From NCBI RefSeq assembly GCF_951805225.1, contig NZ_OX638201.1, positions 3,100,001 through 3,164,000 on the forward strand: 64,000 nt of DNA. Direction: 5' to 3'. Positions 56,636 to 64,000 of the stretch are shown piece by piece; the first letter of the stretch is position 1; every line of letters begins with the position of its first letter. Under the pieces are notes generated by a model, which did not search any database, had not been told where the DNA came from, and was given only the letters and a program-made list of their open reading frames with translations. The stretch is from an uncultured Flavobacterium sp. (GTDB taxonomy: Bacteria > Bacteroidota > Bacteroidia > Flavobacteriales > Flavobacteriaceae). The position numbers and the translations under genes are program-made.

Positions 56636-57394
56636 ATGAAAATTGTCATTATTGAAGACGAGCATCTTGCTTCAAGCTATCTGAAATCAATTCTGGAACA
56701 ACAAACTATAATTTCAATTAGTGAAATTTCTGTACTGAAATCAGTAAAGGACGCCGTTGCTTTTTTTAAAACAAATACGGTCGATCTTGCCTTTATGGAT
56801 ATTCATTTGGGAGATGGAAAAAGTCTGGACATTTTTGAACAAACACTCGTTTCATGTCCCGTTATTTTTATCACGGCTTACGATTCTTATGCTGTAAAAG
56901 TTTTCAAGCATTTCACGATTGATTACCTTCTGAAACCTTATGAAGAAGAAGAATTACTGGAAGCTTTAATCAAATACAAAAACATTAAAGAAACCTTTAA
57001 TACCAACTTAATTGTTGAATCACTTGTTGAAATTGAAAATCAAAGCAACATTCAGCATCACTTTTTAGTCAGTCACAGAGACAAACTCATTTCTATAAAT
57101 GATACGGCAATCACCTATTTTTTTGCCACAGGAAAACATATGTTTATCTATACCAATTCGGGTAACAGCTATTTGTACAATAGTAATTTAACCGATTTAA
57201 TCAATAAAGTTGATCCGGTTCTTTTCTTTAAAATCAACCGAAAATATATCATAAACAGACATCATATTCAGGAAATCATTAAACATTCGAGTCAAAAAAT
57301 CGAATTGCTTTTAAACGTTTCTATTCCCGAAAATGAACCTATTATTTTAAGCAAAAAGGAAATCAATAATTTCAAAAACTGGTTGGATTCCTAA
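56636..57394 (+). CDS. LytTR-family response regulator
   Basis: A 252-residue regulator. REC domain (1-120) with D55 in LAFMDIHLGD and the conserved Lys in DYLLKPYEE, then a LytTR DNA-binding domain (about 150-252) with FLVSHRDKLISI and FKINRKYIINRHHIQEI. The ATG at 56636 gives MKIVIIEDEH; a TTG at 56618 is inside the TACCTTTG promoter and is rejected. The likely cognate kinase is the His_kinase-type sensor at 47593. Confidence 0.88.
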   Translation: MKIVIIEDEHLASSYLKSILEQQTIISISEISVLKSVKDAVAFFKTNTVDLAFMDIHLGDGKSLDIFEQTLVSCPVIFITAYDSYAVKVFKHFTIDYLLKPYEEEELLEALIKYKNIKETFNTNLIVESLVEIENQSNIQHHFLVSHRDKLISINDTAITYFFATGKHMFIYTNSGNSYLYNSNLTDLINKVDPVLFFKINRKYIINRHHIQEIIKHSSQKIELLLNVSIPENEPIILSKKEINNFKNWLDS

Positions 57395-57438
57395 ACAAAA
57401 AAATTTTCCTATACAAAACTACAATTTAAGTTTAATTC

Positions 57439-57541
57439 AAAACACGAATTTCACGAATTAGCACGAATTAAATTTGCGAAATTAATTTCACAAGCTTAAT
57501 TAATGATTACAATTCGTGCTAATTCGTGAAATTCGTGTTTT
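57439..57541. repeat. hairpin with 31-bp perfect arms
   Basis: 57439-57469 (starting AAAACACGAATTTCACGAAT) is the exact reverse complement of 57511-57541. The loop is 41 nt. It lies between the LytTR gene and the TonB receptor, and may end transcription or insulate the two. Confidence 0.85.
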
Positions 57542-57664
57542 CTTCTATAACTCCTATTCCTTCTTCAATCAAAGCGTTAACTCTCCTATTTCAACATTAA
57601 AATTTCTAATGTAATTCTAATAATCTTCTAATCGCTTTATTTAGATTAAATATAAACAACGACG

Positions 57665-57672
57665 TAAGTTTG
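57665..57672 (+). promoter_or_regulatory. promoter -7 element
   Basis: TAAGTTTG matches TAnnTTTG, 27 nt before the TonB receptor ATG. Confidence 0.5.
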
Positions 57673-57698
57673 CCCTTCTATTGATAAGTAAATAAGTT

Positions 57699-60101
57699 AT
57701 GCGTTTTCTATTGTTTGTGTTTTTGTTCGTTCATTTTTCAGGTTGGTCTCAAAAAGGAAATATTACCGGAAAAGTAACTTTTGGAAGTACTGAGTCTGCA
57801 TTTGGAGCTTCGGTAACAGTTACAGAAACTCAGAAATTTGTTGTTGTTGACAACGACGGTCAATTCGAAATAAAAGGATTATCATACGGAAATTACAGTT
57901 TGATAATATCTTCGCTTGAAGCGAAAGCAAAAACCATAAATGTTGTGCTAAACAGCACTTCACAACAACTAAATATTGTTCTTGAAAAAAATGATCCAAA
58001 AGCTTTAAAAGAAGTTGTTGTTCAAAAAACATCGGTAAAAAAAGAAATTCAAAACAAAGGTTTTTCGGTAAACGTAATTGAAACAAAAGATGCCGCTCAA
58101 AGAAATCTCCAAACCAATGAATTACTGGATCGTTCTGCAGGAGTTAGAATCAGACAAAACGGAGGAATGGGTTCGAGCGTTAATTATAACCTCAACGGAA
58201 TGTCTGGAAACTCTATTAGAATTTTTATTGACGGAATTCCGCTTTCTACATACGGATCTTCTTTTAACCTCAACAGTATTCCACCTGCATTAATTGAGCG
58301 AATCGAAGTTTATAAAGGAGTTACGCCAGCAAATTTAGCAGACGATGCTTTGGGCGGCGCCATAAATGTTATACTAAAAAAAGGTGCAAAAAACACGGTA
58401 AATGCTTCTGTTTCTTATGGCTCTTTCAATACTGCTCAATCTAATTTTAATACAACCTATCGCGACAAATCTGGTTTTACTTTAAAAGGTTCGGGATTCT
58501 ATAATTATTCGGATAACGATTATGAGGTTTGGGGAAGATTTATTTACAATATTTTGCCTGACGGACGATATGATTATGTGAGAGTAAAGCGTTTCGAAAA
58601 TAGATACAGATCTTATGGCGGAAGATTTGAAGCCGGTTTTACAGATGTTAAATGGGCCGACACTTTTTTAATTGGCTTAAATATGTCCGAAGATCACAAC
58701 CAAATTCAGCACGGTCAATATATGACTAAACCTTATAAAGGACGTTTTTCTGAAGCTGATGCAACGGCGATAAGTTTGAATTATTCGAAAAAAGATTTCC
58801 TTTTTAAAAGTCTTGATTTCTCCACAAATACAGTTTATAGTAAAAGACATGAAATGGTAAATGATACCGTAAAATGGAATTACAATTGGTATGGAGAAAA
58901 AGCACTTGGATTATACGGTACGCCAATTTTATCAAATACCGGTGCGCAACAAACCGGACCAACAATCAATACAATTACAAGTAATATTTTAAGTTCAAGA
59001 AGCATATTTACCTATAATATCAATGAAAAAAACAGAATCGTTTTTAGTAATTTATATTATATGGTTGACAGAAATGATGACGATTTATTGAAACCGGAAT
59101 TTCAAAATGATTTTGAAGCAACTCGCGATTTACAAAAAACCGTTACTTCTCTGGCTTATGAAATGCAGGCTTTTGATTCTCGTTTAAGAACCAATATTTT
59201 CGGGAAGTTTTATGAACAAAAAGTAAACGAAAGTAAACCGGAAATCGTAAATCAAAATGGTCAGAATGTTATCGTCGAAAAACTAAATCAAAGCACTACT
59301 CCATTTTTTGGATACGGACTTGCAACTTCTTATTTCATTACGCCACAAATAATGATTTCGGCATCTGCTGAAAAAGCGATTCGATTACCAAACGAAATTG
59401 AAATATTTGGAAATCCAGGCGAAAACATAACCGGAAATTCTGATTTGAAACCGGAACAAAGTGATAATTTAAATGTTGGATTTCAATTTGGTCCTTACAA
59501 AACAAACCAACATAAAATCTCGGTTGCAACTTCAGGTTTTATTCGAAATGCAACAGATAAAATTGTTCGAACTTCGGGAAATCGTGTAAATGATGCGATT
59601 CAAACTTTGCCTTTTGAAAATTTAGGAAAAACGCAATCCATTGGTTTTGAAGCTTCTTTTGATTATGTTTTCAAAGATCGTTTGTTTATTTCGATGAATA
59701 TGTCAAAGTTCAATTCGTTGTTCAAAATGCAATTTGATAATAATGGAGGTCAATTATCAAACTACAACAAGCAATTGCCAAATGAACCTTTCTTTACTGT
59801 AAATGCAAACGTTCAGTACAACTTTAAAGAACTGATTCAAAAAAATTCACAATTAAATCTCTACTACAACTGCGGTTATGTTGATCCGTTTGCAACGCTT
59901 TGGATCGATGTAATTAACTCTGAAACACCTGCACAATTTTCACAGGATTTAGGTTTGAGTTATGCTTTTCCGAATAAACAGTTTGTAGTAAGTTTTGATG
60001 CCAAAAATATTTTCGATAAACAGATTTTCGATAATTACGCCGTTCAAAAACCCGGACGCGCCTTTTATCTAAAGCTGAATTATACCATCAATAATTTTTA
60101 A
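57699..60101 (+). CDS. TonB-dependent receptor with N-terminal carboxypeptidase-like domain
   Basis: An 800-residue outer-membrane receptor. Signal peptide about 1-18, a CarboxypepD_reg-like domain (about 20-100), plug (about 115-230, with FIDGIPLSTYG and ERIEVYKGVTPANLADDALGGAINV, the standard plug motif) and a barrel ending LNYTINNF. No SusD-like gene is present; instead a DUF4374 lipoprotein lies 19 nt downstream. Substrate could be a metal chelate or haem, but the sequence does not show it. Confidence 0.9.
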   Translation: MRFLLFVFLFVHFSGWSQKGNITGKVTFGSTESAFGASVTVTETQKFVVVDNDGQFEIKGLSYGNYSLIISSLEAKAKTINVVLNSTSQQLNIVLEKNDPKALKEVVVQKTSVKKEIQNKGFSVNVIETKDAAQRNLQTNELLDRSAGVRIRQNGGMGSSVNYNLNGMSGNSIRIFIDGIPLSTYGSSFNLNSIPPALIERIEVYKGVTPANLADDALGGAINVILKKGAKNTVNASVSYGSFNTAQSNFNTTYRDKSGFTLKGSGFYNYSDNDYEVWGRFIYNILPDGRYDYVRVKRFENRYRSYGGRFEAGFTDVKWADTFLIGLNMSEDHNQIQHGQYMTKPYKGRFSEADATAISLNYSKKDFLFKSLDFSTNTVYSKRHEMVNDTVKWNYNWYGEKALGLYGTPILSNTGAQQTGPTINTITSNILSSRSIFTYNINEKNRIVFSNLYYMVDRNDDDLLKPEFQNDFEATRDLQKTVTSLAYEMQAFDSRLRTNIFGKFYEQKVNESKPEIVNQNGQNVIVEKLNQSTTPFFGYGLATSYFITPQIMISASAEKAIRLPNEIEIFGNPGENITGNSDLKPEQSDNLNVGFQFGPYKTNQHKISVATSGFIRNATDKIVRTSGNRVNDAIQTLPFENLGKTQSIGFEASFDYVFKDRLFISMNMSKFNSLFKMQFDNNGGQLSNYNKQLPNEPFFTVNANVQYNFKELIQKNSQLNLYYNCGYVDPFATLWIDVINSETPAQFSQDLGLSYAFPNKQFVVSFDAKNIFDKQIFDNYAVQKPGRAFYLKLNYTINNF

Positions 60102-60120
60102 TATCTAATTTTTTAAAACA

Positions 60121-61458
60121 ATGAATATGAGAAAAAGTACGTTCAAACTACTTGCATGTGGTTTAGTTTTAAGCACATTATCATTTACTGTAAGTTGCAG
60201 CAGCAATGACGACAAAAATACAGATCCTGTAAATCCGGAAACTCCAGATCGTTGGATCACAGTTTCGGGAGCTTTAATGCAAGATGCGCCTGGAGACGGA
60301 AACGGTGGAACTATGGTTTATGCAGTAACGAAGCAAAATGCAAAAGATCCAAACTATTCTATCAATGTTTATGAAAGCGGAATGCCGGTTCAATCGAACA
60401 GAACTGCTCGTTTGCAATCGTCTGTAGACGGAAGCACACTTTTTAACATTACTTATACTGGTGCAAACGGTGGAGAGTTTATGACGTATAAAGTAAACGG
60501 AGCCAAAAATTTTACACAATCAGGAACGACAGTAAATATTTCTCAATATGCGGGAACTTCACCAAGATGGAACAAACTTTTTGACGGAGATAAATCTGGT
60601 GTTGCAGTAAATGTAACTGCTCCTGTAATCAAAACAAATGACGATAAAACGTATAAACATACAAGAGGAACTGCAACAATTTTAGGATTAGATCTTAAAA
60701 ATATTTTGATTTCAGGATACAAACAATATGAACTTCCTTTGACTGCTGAAGAAGAATCACTTGGACATCATATTTTCCGTTTGGATGCTCCGACATTAAA
60801 CAAAGCAGGAAACAAATTAATCGTTGGTACATGGATGCGTAAAACAAATCCGGCTACGGGACAAAACGAAGCTACATTTAATCGTTTAGGTTCTAAATCT
60901 GTTGTGGTAGATTATCCTTCGTTAGAAAATCCAAAAATTATTACCTCTACAGTTGGTTTTGGAGACACAAGTGGTTTCCGTAGTTTCAACAGCTTTTTAG
61001 GAACAGACGGTAATATTTATCAGGCAACTCAAAGAGACACAGATAAAGGTTCTTACATTCTAAGAATCAACCAAAATAATGAATACGACAACTCTTTTGT
61101 TCTTAGTTTAGATACTGCTCTTGGCGTAAAAGGATCTTATATCGACGCTTGGAGATATGCTGGAAACGGAATTGCTTATGCACTTTATACGCACGCCGGA
61201 GCTGGTGAACAAGGTTTTGTAGCCAGAATTGACCTGAATGCAAAAACAGTTCAAAAAGTAGAAGGTATTGCTTATGATCCAGCTTTAGATTTTGGTCAAT
61301 ACCAAGGTTTTGTAGTAGATGGAAACGAACTTTATATAGCTGTTACACCAGTTGGAAAAGACGGAAACATCTATGTAATTGATATTCCTAGCGGAGCAGT
61401 TACTAAAGGTGCAAAACTAATCAACAAGCCTGGAAACCATTATATTGGTGTATTCTAA
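60121..61458 (+). CDS. DUF4374-type lipoprotein, partner of the TonB receptor
   Basis: A 445-residue lipoprotein: signal then SCSSNDDK, Cys at about residue 22. The mature region begins DRWITVSGALMQDAPGDGNGG and has blade-like repeats of a beta-propeller, the DUF4374 pattern. It starts 19 nt after the TonB receptor stop and is likely the surface-exposed binding subunit for that receptor. A start at 60127 (MRKSTF) is equally possible. A terminator lies about 130 nt downstream. Confidence 0.82.
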   Translation: MNMRKSTFKLLACGLVLSTLSFTVSCSSNDDKNTDPVNPETPDRWITVSGALMQDAPGDGNGGTMVYAVTKQNAKDPNYSINVYESGMPVQSNRTARLQSSVDGSTLFNITYTGANGGEFMTYKVNGAKNFTQSGTTVNISQYAGTSPRWNKLFDGDKSGVAVNVTAPVIKTNDDKTYKHTRGTATILGLDLKNILISGYKQYELPLTAEEESLGHHIFRLDAPTLNKAGNKLIVGTWMRKTNPATGQNEATFNRLGSKSVVVDYPSLENPKIITSTVGFGDTSGFRSFNSFLGTDGNIYQATQRDTDKGSYILRINQNNEYDNSFVLSLDTALGVKGSYIDAWRYAGNGIAYALYTHAGAGEQGFVARIDLNAKTVQKVEGIAYDPALDFGQYQGFVVDGNELYIAVTPVGKDGNIYVIDIPSGAVTKGAKLINKPGNHYIGVF

Positions 61459-61590
61459 AAATTTACAGTAACAGAAATGTTTGCTGTAACAAATGCGATT
61501 ACTTGTTTTTTAATTAGAACATTCTGCTTCAGATCTCGGGAGTAGAATGTCTCTAATAAAGTATCATTTGTTGGATTATTTTTTTTTAAT

Positions 61591-61623
61591 AAAAGAGCTG
61601 TAATAAAAAACAGCTCTTTTTTT
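61591..61623 (+). terminator. intrinsic terminator
   Basis: AAAAGAGCTGT and ACAGCTCTTTT flank an 8-nt loop and run into T. It ends the TonB/DUF4374 operon. Confidence 0.8.
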
Positions 61624-61814
61624 GTTTCTATATAAAGCCTTTATTTTTCTATAATTGTTATAAATGAATGGATTATGCTAAAAACTCAATTATGAATTAT
61701 CATTCAAAAGAGTTAAATTTATTATAATAAGCTTTACTCTTTGTAATAAAAATAGCTCTATCTTAGCAGAAATAAATCATAATTGATTTATATAAAATTT
61801 TATCCTACTATAAA
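61624..61814. other. intergenic, upstream of the response regulator
   Basis: No gene is seen. A TATCTTAG at about 61751 is a one-base-off match to TAnnTTTG, with weak support as a promoter. Confidence 0.35.
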
Positions 61815-62264
61815 ATGAACAAGCAGAATTACAATCTTTTACTAGCGGACGATGATCAGGATGATTGCGCTTTTTTTAAAGAAGCCTTAGACGAATTAGA
61901 GCTTCCGGTATCTCTTGTAACTGTTAATGACGGCGTGCAATTAATGAATTATTTGGGAGAGAATTCATCGGGAGATTTACCTGATATTCTGTTTCTTGAC
62001 CTCAACATGCCCCGCAAAAATGGTCATGAATGTCTGGCTGAAATAAAGGATAAAGAAGAACTTAAAAACCTTCCGATAATAATATTTTCAACCTCTCTGG
62101 ATATTGACATTGTAGATTTAATGTACGAAAAAGGTGCTACTTATTACATTCGCAAACCCGGCGAATTTTCTAAGTTAAAAAAGGTTATTGGCAATGCATT
62201 AGCCGTAACATCTGAAAATAATTTCAAACAACCCATCAGGGCAAATTTTATTCTTCAACCCTAA
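61815..62264 (+). CDS. CheY-like single-domain response regulator
   Basis: A 149-residue single REC domain of the Rcp1 type. The acidic pocket is ADDDQDD (11-17), the phosphoacceptor D62 in LFLDLNMP, and the conserved Lys in YYIRKPGEF. No output domain. Such proteins commonly shuttle phosphate to or from a sensor. The multi-PAS sensor gene begins 12 nt downstream, so the two are probably cotranscribed. Confidence 0.88.
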   Translation: MNKQNYNLLLADDDQDDCAFFKEALDELELPVSLVTVNDGVQLMNYLGENSSGDLPDILFLDLNMPRKNGHECLAEIKDKEELKNLPIIIFSTSLDIDIVDLMYEKGATYYIRKPGEFSKLKKVIGNALAVTSENNFKQPIRANFILQP

Positions 62265-62276
62265 ATAGTTTTTGGA

Positions 62277-64000
62277 ATGAAACCCGCAAATAAGGAGCAT
62301 TATTTTCTGGCCGATGGTGGAGAAATGGGAGAATTATTACGTTCTAAAGATTGGAGTAAAACCTCTTTAGGAAATCCCGAAACCTGGCCACAAAGTCTGT
62401 GTACAATGGTTTCCGTAATGCTCAATAATCCGTTTGGGATGTATATTGCCTGGGGAAATGATTACACACAACTTTATAATGATGGTTTTCGCCCTATTCT
62501 GGGTTTAACAAAACATCCCGAAGCTTTAGGAATAAGTTCAAAAGAAACTTTCGCTGAAATCTGGGATACTATTGGTCCGATGTTTGGCGAGGTTATGACC
62601 GGAAAAGCGCTTAGTTCTCCTGATTTTATGGTGGTTTTAAACCGAAACGGATTTGATGAAGAATGTTATTTTGATTTCTCCTATAGTCCAATTAAAAAAG
62701 AAGACGGAACAATTGGCGGTGTTTTAGTAACCGTAATTGAAACTACCGAAAAGAAAAAAGCAACCAAAGCATTACAGGAAAGTAATATAAGATTTATAAA
62801 TAATATCATGCAGGCGCCTGTCGCAATGTGTGTTTTTAGAGGTAAAAATCATACTGTAGAAATTGCCAATGCGCAAATGATTCAGTTATGGGGAACGGAA
62901 TATGAAAAGGTAATTAACAAACCTATTTTTGAAGCCTTGCCCGAAGCTCAAAATCAGGATCTCGAAGTTTTACTGGACAATGTATATCAAACCGGTGAAA
63001 AATTTGTTGCGAATGAACTTCCAATTCTATTGCCACGAAACGGAAAAGTCGAAACTACTTATATCAATTTTGTTTATCAGGCGCTAAAAGAAACTGACGG
63101 AACTATATCTGGTGTTTTTGCTATAGCGATCGAAGTAACTCCACAAGTTTTAGCACGCTCGAAAGTCGAAGAAAGTGAACAAAAAATAAGACAACTTGTC
63201 GAGAATGCCCCTTTTCCTATCGCCGTTTATGTTGGTAAAGAAATGATTGTAGAATTGGCAAACGATTCTATTATTAAATTATGGGGAAAAGGCAGCGATG
63301 TCATCGGAAAATCATTTAAAGATGTTCTTCCTGAATTGGACAATCAATTGGTATTTGAACAAATTAATGCCGTTCTGGAAACGGGAGAATCGTTTCATAC
63401 AAAAAATACTCCGCTTGATCTTACCATTGATGGAGAACCACTTACCTATTATTTCAACTACAGTTTAACACCTTTATTCGATATAAATGGAGATGTTTAT
63501 GCCGTAATGAATACTGGAGTTGACCTGACTGATTTGAACGTAGCGAAGAAAAAAATTGAAGAAGCAGACAAACGTTTCAGAAATACGGTAAAACAAGCTC
63601 CTGTTGGGATTACGATTTTACGCGGTTCCAATTTTATGGTCGAAACAGCCAATGAAGCTTATCTAAAATTAGTCGACAGACAAGAAGCTGATTTTGTTGG
63701 AAGACCTTTATTTGATTCTTTGCCGGAAGTTGAAGAATCTGTGAGTTCACTCTTAAATGGTGTTTTGACAACCGGAATTCCTTTTCATGGAAATGAAGTT
63801 CCGATTCCGCTAAAACGTTATGGAAAACTGAGTATCTCCTATTTTGATTTTCTTTATCATCCGTTAAAAGAAGAAGACGGAAAAATTTCAGGAATTATTG
63901 TAACCGTTACCGAAGTCAGCGAGAAAGTTGAGGTTCGGAAAAAAATAGAACAAAACGAAGAAAGACTTCAAATTATAGTAGAAGCCAGCGAACTAGGAAC
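62277..64000 (+). CDS. multi-PAS sensor, probable histidine kinase, cut by window edge
   Basis: The ATG at 62277 opens a frame that runs to the window end (574 codons seen, no stop). At least four PAS-like modules are visible, three of them with a repeated ending of the kind ExxGEKF / ETGESF / TTGIPF followed by a strand and a VTVxExTEK-type linker; a fifth begins at the edge. No transmembrane helix is seen in the read part, so it is probably cytosolic. A kinase domain is expected beyond the window. It follows the single-domain regulator by 12 nt. Confidence 0.8.
   Translation, partial: MKPANKEHYFLADGGEMGELLRSKDWSKTSLGNPETWPQSLCTMVSVMLNNPFGMYIAWGNDYTQLYNDGFRPILGLTKHPEALGISSKETFAEIWDTIGPMFGEVMTGKALSSPDFMVVLNRNGFDEECYFDFSYSPIKKEDGTIGGVLVTVIETTEKKKATKALQESNIRFINNIMQAPVAMCVFRGKNHTVEIANAQMIQLWGTEYEKVINKPIFEALPEAQNQDLEVLLDNVYQTGEKFVANELPILLPRNGKVETTYINFVYQALKETDGTISGVFAIAIEVTPQVLARSKVEESEQKIRQLVENAPFPIAVYVGKEMIVELANDSIIKLWGKGSDVIGKSFKDVLPELDNQLVFEQINAVLETGESFHTKNTPLDLTIDGEPLTYYFNYSLTPLFDINGDVYAVMNTGVDLTDLNVAKKKIEEADKRFRNTVKQAPVGITILRGSNFMVETANEAYLKLVDRQEADFVGRPLFDSLPEVEESVSSLLNGVLTTGIPFHGNEVPIPLKRYGKLSISYFDFLYHPLKEEDGKISGIIVTVTEVSEKVEVRKKIEQNEERLQIIVEASELG

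Overview
The window looks like a chromosomal segment of a Flavobacterium or close relative (Bacteroidota). The DNA is AT-rich. It carries a SusC/SusD pair, an Oar-like TonB-dependent receptor, a LytTR regulator with a His_kinase-type sensor, and a DUF4374 lipoprotein. Several genes are preceded by the Bacteroidota promoter element TAnnTTTG. Intergenic spaces hold long flavobacterial hairpin repeats. No rRNA, tRNA or CRISPR array was seen. All family assignments come from reading motifs; no database search was run.

Region 1 (1-12.1 kb) is the distal end of a phage-tail-like locus, either a prophage or a tailocin-type particle. It has an M15 endopeptidase, a lipoprotein, baseplate-type proteins (gp25-like, tail-X-like, baseplate-J-like and tail-I-like by position), and a 796-residue collar/fibre protein. 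That fibre carries two FN3 modules and ends in a Hint (hedgehog/intein) domain. A holin follows, then two paralogous leucine-rich-repeat proteins without signal peptides. Sheath, tube and any capsid genes would lie left of the window. A bipartite upstream element occurs twice with identical 52-nt spacing.

Region 2 (12.5-21.9 kb) is housekeeping and accessory: a zinc-metallopeptidase lipoprotein with a partner lipoprotein, an AraC regulator with an NmrA-like oxidoreductase, an L,D-transpeptidase-like protein, a TetR/small protein/MFS efflux operon and a processive family-2 glycosyltransferase.

Region 3 (21.9-29 kb) is a defence-like accessory island: RhuM bracketed by two copies of a flavobacterial intergenic element, a CPBP membrane protease with a possible remnant of a second copy, and a two-gene DUF262 (GmrSD-like) system in which only the first protein keeps the HNH-type tail.

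Region 4 (29-47.1 kb) holds a CPA1 antiporter, an MscS channel, a bestrophin-like channel, an OmpR/HisKA two-component pair, an Oar-like receptor and a TetR/thioesterase/DHA2-efflux regulon with three near-identical ATACCRATTGGTAT operators. A complete IS481-family element, with 25-bp inverted repeats and the 5-bp target duplication ATTTC, has landed inside a hairpin repeat of that regulon. A GNAT acetyltransferase and a flavohaemoglobin follow.

Region 5 (47.1-64 kb) holds a sensor kinase and a LytTR regulator that bracket a metalloprotease-SusC-SusD operon, then a TonB receptor with a DUF4374 lipoprotein, and finally a CheY-like regulator with a multi-PAS sensor cut by the window edge.
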